A program made the translations under genes and the position numbers. A model generated the notes under the pieces. That model saw only the letters and a program-made list of their open reading frames with translations. It was not told the DNA's origin and did not search any database. Below are positions 17,291 through 21,789 of a stretch of DNA of 21,789 nt, in pieces. Position 1 is the first letter of the stretch. Each line of letters begins with the position of its first letter. The stretch is taken from assembly GCA_030743445.1 (NCBI GenBank), contig JASLSL010000078.1:1-21789 (forward strand), written 5' to 3'. Source of the stretch: Alphaproteobacteria bacterium. Its GTDB lineage: Bacteria > Pseudomonadota > Alphaproteobacteria > UBA8366.

Positions 17291-17340
17291 GGTCGTTAAC
17301 CCTCCGTTAACCCAAGAATCGCCGCTGAGCCACGGGAATC
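17254..17340. promoter_or_regulatory. Cluster of four GANTC sites
   Basis: GATTC at 17254-17258 and 17277-17281 and GAATC at 17316-17320 and 17336-17340 bracket the TTAA-N7-TTAA box. GANTC is the target of the alphaproteobacterial cell-cycle methylase CcrM and of GcrA-dependent promoters. The last two are both followed by GCCG, with a 20-base period. Confidence 0.5.
17296..17310 (+). promoter_or_regulatory. CtrA-type binding box TTAA-N7-TTAA
   Basis: TTAA (17296-17299), CCCTCCG, TTAA (17307-17310), followed by C: an exact match to the CtrA consensus TTAA-N7-TTAAC. It lies 44 bases upstream of the sigma-54 -24 element and 110 bases before the GGDEF start. It could activate or repress that gene. 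Binding is inferred from sequence only. Confidence 0.6.
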
Positions 17341-17353
17341 GCCGGCCGGCGCA

Positions 17354-17369
17354 TGGCACGACCCTTGCG
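17354..17369 (+). promoter_or_regulatory. Sigma-54 promoter upstream of the GGDEF gene
   Basis: TGGCACG-ACCC-TTGCG matches the RpoN consensus TGGCACG-N4-TTGCW except for the final base. The invariant GG (17355-17356) and GC (17367-17368) are separated by the required 10 bases. Transcription would start near 17380, giving a leader of about 40 bases to the GGDEF ATG. Confidence 0.75.
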
Positions 17370-17420
17370 GTTATTTACCGCACAACGACAACAAACTTTG
17401 TTCGCCATAGGGATCGCACC

Positions 17421-18128
17421 ATGAACATGAGCTTCATTCCGTCGAACGATCAGGGCAACCTGGCGACACTGCCGGTCCCGGTCGACTCCGCGAACGATGC
17501 GTGGCTGACCGGTATCGACCCGGACAGTCTGCCCGACGACGTCCTGCGGACCGTGCTGGGCCGCACGCTCGACGCGTTGGCCGGCGCGCAGCAGCTTATC
17601 ACGCGCCAAGAGGTCGAGCTGCGCCGCTTGGAGCGCCTGTCGATCACCGATCCGGCGACCGGGCTCTTGAACCGCCGCGGCTTCGTCCAGGTCATGCGCC
17701 GGGCGCTGGACCGGGCGCGGCGCTATGACGAGACCGGGGCGCTGCTGATCATCGACCTCGACGGCTTCAAGGCGATCAACGACACCTACGGCCACGCCGC
17801 GGGCGACCATGTGCTCGCCACCGTGGCGCGCATTCTGTGCTTCAACGTGCGCGCCAGCGACGAAGCGGCACGGCTTGGCGGCGACGAGTTCGCGATCCTG
17901 ATGACCGGTACGAGCTGGGAAGAGGCGAGTGAGCGTGCCAAGGCACTCGACAAACTGCTGAACCAGATGGTCGTGCCGTGGCGCGACCGCGCGATCCAGG
18001 TGCGCGGCAGCGTCGGGGTCGAATGCTATGGGCCGGGCGATGAGGCGAGCGCGATCTACCAACGGGCCGACGCCAAGATGTATCGCGAGAAAGTCCGCCG
18101 TGCCCCCGACCAGATCACCGCGGGTTAG
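17421..18128 (+). CDS. GGDEF diguanylate cyclase
   Basis: A 235-residue cytosolic c-di-GMP synthase. Residues 1-50 match nothing I recognise. A short helical stretch (about 40-72, LLRTV-like DVLRTVLGRTLDALAGAQQL) then leads into the GGDEF domain starting near SITDPATGLLNRRGF. The metal site D112/D114 is in IIDLDGFKAIND, and the active loop GGDEF is at 153-157. The inhibitory I-site RxxD is present (R144-D147), five residues upstream. No sensor or receiver domain and no membrane segment is seen, so control may be largely transcriptional or through partners. The start ATG 17421 is supported by AGGGA (17409-17413), 7 bases upstream. Upstream lie a sigma-54 promoter, a CtrA-type box and GANTC sites. 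It is convergent with aspS, with only 12 bases between stops. Confidence 0.93.
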   Translation: MNMSFIPSNDQGNLATLPVPVDSANDAWLTGIDPDSLPDDVLRTVLGRTLDALAGAQQLITRQEVELRRLERLSITDPATGLLNRRGFVQVMRRALDRARRYDETGALLIIDLDGFKAINDTYGHAAGDHVLATVARILCFNVRASDEAARLGGDEFAILMTGTSWEEASERAKALDKLLNQMVVPWRDRAIQVRGSVGVECYGPGDEASAIYQRADAKMYREKVRRAPDQITAG

Positions 18129-18140
18129 GGTCGAGCAATG

Positions 18141-19940
18141 CTAGGACTCGCCCTCTTCCTTCTTTTCCTGCGGCGGAAGGCTGACGCGCAGGTGTAGCTC
18201 CTTGAGATGCGCCGGGTCGACCTCGGACGGCGCCTTCATCATCAGATCCTGGGCCTGCTGGTTCATCGGAAAGGCCACGACCTCGCGGATATTGGGCTCG
18301 TCGGCCAACAGCATGACGATGCGATCGATGCCGGGCGCCGAGCCGCCATGGGGCGGCGCCCCGAACTTCAGCGCGTTCAGCATGCCGGCGAATTCTGTCT
18401 CGACCTCGTCCGGGGTATAACCGGCGATCTCGAACGCCTTGTACATGATGTCCGGGCGGTGGTTCCGAATGGCGCCCGACGACAGCTCGACGCCGTTGCA
18501 GACGATGTCGTACTGCCACGCCTTGACCTCGAGCGGGTCCTGGCCTTCCAGCGCCTCGAGCCCGCCCTGGGGCATCGAGAACGGATTGTGGCTGAACTCG
18601 ATCTTGCCGGTCTCCTCGTCGGCCTCGTACATCGGATAGTCGACGATCCAACAGAAGCGGAAGACGCCCGGCTCGACCAGTTCCAAATCCTCGCCCATCT
18701 TGAGCCGCACCAAACCGGCGAACTTCGCCGCCGCCATCGCCTTGTCGCAGGCGAAGAACACCGCGTCGCCGTCGCCGAGGCCGGTGATCTCGGCGATCGC
18801 CGCGACCCGCTCGTCCTCCAGGTTGCGGGCGATCGGACCCTTGCCGCCGCCGTCCTCGAAGACGATGTAGCCGAGACCCGCGGCCCCCTCCTCGCGCGCC
18901 CAATCGTTGAGCTTGTCGAACCAGCTGCGCGGCTGCGAGGCCGCCCCCGGCGCCGGGATCGCGCGGACCACGGCCCCGCCGTCGACCGCCTTGGCGAAGA
19001 TACCGAAGTTCGAGCCGCGGAACGCCTCGGTCACATCCGTGATCTCGAGCGGGATGCGCAAATCGGGCTTGTCGCTGCCGTATTTCAGCATCGTCTCGTC
19101 GAACGGGATGCGCGGGAACGGCGGCTCGGTCACCTGTCGGCCGTCGGCGAATTCCTGGAACACGCCGGCGAGGACCGGCTCGATCGCCTCCAACACGTCG
19201 TCCTGCGTGACGAACGACATCTCGAAGTCGAGCTGGTAGAACTCGCCCGGCGAGCGGTCGGCGCGCGCATCCTCGTCGCGGAAGCAGGGCGCGATCTGGA
19301 AGTAGCGGTCGAACCCGGCAATCATGATGAGCTGCTTGAACTGTTGCGGCGCCTGCGGCAGGGCGTAGAACTGGCCCGGATGCAACCGGCTCGGCACCAG
19401 GAAATCGCGCGCCCCTTCGGGCGAGGACGACGTCAGGATCGGGGTCTGGAACTCGGTGAAGCCGGCCTCGACCATGCGCCGGCGGATCGAGGCGATCACC
19501 GCCGCGCGCAGCATGATGTTGGCGTGCAGGGCCTCGCGGCGCAAATCCAGGAACCGGTAGCTGAGGCGAATGTCCTCGGGATAGCCCGCGTCCTGATTGA
19601 CCGGCATCGGCAGGGGCTCGGCCTCGGACTGGACCTCGAGCGTGGCGATACGGAGCTCGACCTCGCCGGTCGGCAGCTCCAGGTTGACGGTGTCGTCGCT
19701 GCGGCGCTCGATCATGCCGGTTACGGTGATAACCGATTCGTTGGCCAGCCCCTCGACCGCCTTGAAGATGTCGCTGCTGACGTCGGTCACGCATTGGGTC
19801 AGGCCGAAATGGTCGCGCAGGTCGACGAACACCAGGTTGCCGTGGTCGCGCATGCGGTGAACCCAGCCCGACAGGCGCGCCTCGGTCCCGGCGTGCTCGG
19901 GCCGCAGCTCGCCGCAATTGTGGGTCCTGTAGGCGTGCAT
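18141..19940 (-). CDS. aspS: Aspartyl-tRNA synthetase, bacterial type
   Basis: A 599-residue class II synthetase charging tRNA-Asp. It has the N-terminal OB-fold anticodon domain (about residues 1-110) and class II motif 1. Motif 2 is FRDEDARADRSPGEFYQLD (R221). The bacterial GAD insertion follows, and motif 3 is HGGSAPGIDRIVMLL (R540). Its length is normal for bacterial AspRS. In the anticodon-domain loop it reads RMRDHGNLVF. His (H33) replaces the Leu seen in the discriminating E. coli enzyme, a mark of non-discriminating AspRS that also charges tRNA-Asn for GatCAB amidation. The second discriminating position appears to be D83, neither the usual Gly nor Lys, so specificity stays uncertain. 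It starts 96 bases downstream of slyX on the same strand. Confidence 0.97.
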   Translation of the reverse strand: MHAYRTHNCGELRPEHAGTEARLSGWVHRMRDHGNLVFVDLRDHFGLTQCVTDVSSDIFKAVEGLANESVITVTGMIERRSDDTVNLELPTGEVELRIATLEVQSEAEPLPMPVNQDAGYPEDIRLSYRFLDLRREALHANIMLRAAVIASIRRRMVEAGFTEFQTPILTSSSPEGARDFLVPSRLHPGQFYALPQAPQQFKQLIMIAGFDRYFQIAPCFRDEDARADRSPGEFYQLDFEMSFVTQDDVLEAIEPVLAGVFQEFADGRQVTEPPFPRIPFDETMLKYGSDKPDLRIPLEITDVTEAFRGSNFGIFAKAVDGGAVVRAIPAPGAASQPRSWFDKLNDWAREEGAAGLGYIVFEDGGGKGPIARNLEDERVAAIAEITGLGDGDAVFFACDKAMAAAKFAGLVRLKMGEDLELVEPGVFRFCWIVDYPMYEADEETGKIEFSHNPFSMPQGGLEALEGQDPLEVKAWQYDIVCNGVELSSGAIRNHRPDIMYKAFEIAGYTPDEVETEFAGMLNALKFGAPPHGGSAPGIDRIVMLLADEPNIREVVAFPMNQQAQDLMMKAPSEVDPAHLKELHLRVSLPPQEKKEEGES

Positions 19941-20036
19941 ATAGCGGTTTCCGGTGTTGGGCGACCCGCCTGGCGGGCCTCGAATTTCAGCCGCGGAAAG
20001 GCCACGGATTCACCCGCTTGTCAAGGCGAGGCGGCG

Positions 20037-20213
20037 TCACTCGAACGTGCTGTCTTGTCCTCGCCGGTCGCGGAGATAGCCGCGCACCGCATCGAGCTCG
20101 CGCTCGAGCCGCTCGACGGTCTCGCGCTGCGCCACCAGTACCTCGTTCATGTCCTCGATCATGCGTTCCTGGTGCGCCAGACGCGACTCCAACTCGGTGA
20201 CACGCTGTTCCAT
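20037..20213 (-). CDS. slyX: SlyX family protein
   Basis: A 58-residue, almost entirely helical, charged protein matching the SlyX family: EQRVTELESRLAHQERMIED, then MNEVLVAQRETVERLERELD, predicted as a coiled coil. SlyX has no established function. The open frame extends 17 codons upstream, but ATG 20213 is chosen because it starts exactly with the family's N terminus and is preceded by GAGGA. It lies upstream of aspS on the same strand and is divergent from rnd, with 109 bases between the two starts. Confidence 0.88.
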   Translation of the reverse strand: MEQRVTELESRLAHQERMIEDMNEVLVAQRETVERLERELDAVRGYLRDRRGQDSTFE

Positions 20214-20322
20214 TTTCCTCGCTCCCCCTGATCCCCGCCCGGGGCCAGAGGTGGCGGCGGCCACGCTCTGTTGTCAACCCCGCCCTTCACCACGGCGGCG
20301 ATTCCGTGTATGCCTGTCGGCC

Positions 20323-21489
20323 ATGAAGATCGAGCCCATCGTCGACAACACGTCACTCGCCGAATTCTGCAAGCGCCAGTCGAAGGCATCCTTCATCGCC
20401 GTCGACACCGAGTTCGTGCGCGAGAAAACCTACTGGCCAATCCTCTGCCTGGTACAGATCGCCGGGCCCGAGGAGAACGCGGCGATCGACGCGCTCGCCC
20501 CGGGGATCGATTTGACGCCGGTCGACGCATTGCTGACCGACCCGAACATCCTCAAGGTGTTCCACGCCGGGCGACAGGACATCGAAATCTTCTTCCATCG
20601 CGACCACACGGTGCCGGCGCCGATCTTCGACTCCCAGGTCGCGGCGATGGTGTGCGGGTTCGGCGACCAGGTCGCCTACGACCGGCTGGTCGACAAGTTG
20701 CTGGGCGTGAAAGTGGAAAAGAGCTCGCGCTTCGCCGACTGGTCGCGCCGGCCGCTGTCGCAGAAGCAGCTCAAATACGCGCTCGCCGACGTCATCCATC
20801 TGCGCGACGCGTATGAGGCGCTCGCCGAACGCCTGGAGGAGTCCGGCCGGGCGCATTGGCTGGAAGAGGAAATGGCGATCCTCACCGACCCGGCGACCTA
20901 CCGGCTCGATCCCGAATTGGCGTGGCGGCGCATCAAGAGCCGCGGCAACAATCCGCGCTTTCTCGGCATCCTGCGCGAGGTCGCGGCCTGGCGCGAGCGC
21001 GAGGCGCAGCAACGCGACCTGCCGCGCAACCGCGTGTTGCGCGACAACGCCCTGCTCGGCGTCGCCTCGCACGCGCCCGAGACCCCCGAGCAATTGACCC
21101 GCAGCCGCGGCATTTTCGCGGGCTTCGCCAAGGGCCGGATGGCGGAAGGGTTGATCGAGGCGGTGAAGCGGGGTGCTGAGCTCGACAGCGACGAGCTGCC
21201 CCGGCCCCTGCAAGGCAAGCGTGTGCCGAACGGCGTCGGTCCGCTGACCGACCTGCTGAAGACGCTGCTCAAGCACAATTGCGAGAAGAACCATGTCGCG
21301 ACGCGGCTCGTCGCCAACGTCGACGATTTGCAGCAGATCGCGGCCGACGACGAGGCCGATGTGCCGGCGCTCAGGGGTTGGCGGCGCGAGCTGTTCGGCG
21401 AACAGGCGCTGGCGCTGAAACACGGGCGGCTGGCGATGACGGCGAAGGGTAGTTCCATCCGGCTGATCGAATTGCCGGACGCGAAATGA
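20323..21489 (+). CDS. rnd: Ribonuclease D
   Basis: A 388-residue 3'-to-5' exoribonuclease trimming tRNA and other stable RNA ends. The DEDD-type catalytic residues are visible: D28 and E30 (IAVDTEFVRE), D86 (HAGRQDIEIF), and Y152/D156 (LKYALADVIHL). The HRDC helical region follows (around residues 205-280, RFLGILREVAAWREREAQQ), plus a second C-terminal HRDC-like part, as in standard RNase D. ATG 20323 begins with the family N terminus; the frame is open upstream but that part overlaps slyX on the other strand. The stop overlaps the ATG of the next gene (ATGA), implying translational coupling to the M23 peptidase gene. Confidence 0.96.
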   Translation: MKIEPIVDNTSLAEFCKRQSKASFIAVDTEFVREKTYWPILCLVQIAGPEENAAIDALAPGIDLTPVDALLTDPNILKVFHAGRQDIEIFFHRDHTVPAPIFDSQVAAMVCGFGDQVAYDRLVDKLLGVKVEKSSRFADWSRRPLSQKQLKYALADVIHLRDAYEALAERLEESGRAHWLEEEMAILTDPATYRLDPELAWRRIKSRGNNPRFLGILREVAAWREREAQQRDLPRNRVLRDNALLGVASHAPETPEQLTRSRGIFAGFAKGRMAEGLIEAVKRGAELDSDELPRPLQGKRVPNGVGPLTDLLKTLLKHNCEKNHVATRLVANVDDLQQIAADDEADVPALRGWRRELFGEQALALKHGRLAMTAKGSSIRLIELPDAK

Positions 21490-21789
21490 AAGCGCGGCGC
21501 GTCATCCGACCACTGCGCGCCGCTGCTGTCTTGACGATCGCGTTGGGGCTGCTTTGGCCGGCGGCAACCTTGGCGAAGACGCCGCGCTTCGAGCTGCCGC
21601 TCGATTGCCGCGAGGGCTGTTACGTCCAGAACTTCGTCGACCGCGACCCAAGCAAGGAATACAAGGATCACCGTTGCGGTTCCCTCACCTACGACGGCCA
21701 CAAGGGAACAGATCTTCGAATTTCGGGAATCGAGGCGATGGAGCGCGGCGTCGCGGTCCTGGCGGCGGCGTCCGGCATCGTCAGCGTCG
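21486..21789 (+). CDS. M23 family (LytM-type) metallopeptidase, 3' end missing
   Basis: The first 101 codons of a gene that runs off the window. ATG 21486 overlaps the rnd stop by 4 bases. An N-terminal signal peptide is clear: arginines at 4, 5, 8 and 11, the run AAAVLTIALGLLWPAATLA, and a likely cut near residue 30. The mature part then reads DCREGCYVQNFVDRD, and DGHKGTDLRI, whose H72 and D76 match the first two zinc ligands of M23 peptidases, followed by GVAVLAAASGIV. The second half with the HxH ligand is outside the window, so activity cannot be judged. M23 enzymes cut peptidoglycan cross-bridges or regulate amidases in the periplasm. Three nearby cysteines (C41, C45, C64) may form disulfides. 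Confidence 0.88.
   Translation, partial: MKARRVIRPLRAAAVLTIALGLLWPAATLAKTPRFELPLDCREGCYVQNFVDRDPSKEYKDHRCGSLTYDGHKGTDLRISGIEAMERGVAVLAAASGIVSV

Larger units (their letters stand above)
17100..17420. other. 321-base regulatory intergenic region
   Basis: The longest gene-free stretch of the window. In order it holds a dispersed-type inverted repeat (17118-17198), a short AT-rich patch with AAAATT/AATTTT symmetry (about 17201-17214), a TTAA half-site (17238-17241), two 15-16-base direct repeats each carrying GATTC, an exact TTAA-N7-TTAA box, two GAATC sites, and a sigma-54 promoter before the GGDEF gene. I see no protein-coding gene or tRNA in it. Confidence 0.7.

Noticed and set aside
18207..20231. 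A 674-codon open frame on the + strand opposite aspS and slyX
   Set aside because: It is an antisense shadow spanning two genes, with no domain match.

Overview
The window is a gene-dense, GC-rich stretch of an alphaproteobacterial chromosome, most like Rhodospirillales-type genomes. The reasons are the DivK and PleD response regulators, families largely confined to Alphaproteobacteria (DUF2336, PAS_5, EipB/DUF1849), a DinB with an N-terminal Cys4 ribbon, and the order dprA - topA - rnr. I see no rRNA, tRNA, CRISPR array, insertion sequence or prophage gene. Nearly all genes are housekeeping or cell-cycle and envelope genes.

Layout. (1) 1-2540: the 3' part of dprA, then two small regulatory-looking genes, a PAS_5 protein and a DUF2336 protein. 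The second lies behind a very AT-rich leader. (2) 2687-10216, all on +: topA and rnr (4 bases apart), an S41 C-terminal-processing-type protease predicted to be a lipoprotein, a NUDIX hydrolase 5 bases later, and rpmG with its own promoter and a clear intrinsic terminator. (3) 10291-12903 on -: divK, pleD and a serine alpha/beta hydrolase, transcribed in that order. (4) 13060-15185 on +: a Mak-type ROK fructokinase whose stop overlaps the GTG start of dinB. (5) 15217-17099: an EipB-like periplasmic protein on - and, divergently, a D-glycerate-type 2-hydroxyacid dehydrogenase on +. (6) 17100-18128: a 321-base intergenic region packed with regulatory signals, then a GGDEF diguanylate cyclase. 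(7) 18141-20213 on -: slyX and aspS. (8) 20323-21789 on +: rnd and the start of an M23 peptidase gene that runs off the window.

The most interesting part is the intergenic region before the GGDEF gene. It holds a dispersed-type palindromic repeat, an exact TTAA-N7-TTAA CtrA-type box, four GANTC (CcrM-type methylation) sites within 87 bases, and a near-consensus sigma-54 promoter (-24 GG / -12 GC). Together these suggest a cyclic-di-GMP synthase controlled by the cell cycle and by sigma-54. A second c-di-GMP synthase, PleD, lies about 5 kb away with DivK, so the window carries two c-di-GMP inputs plus a core cell-cycle regulator. This is an inference from sites and families; none of it can be tested here.
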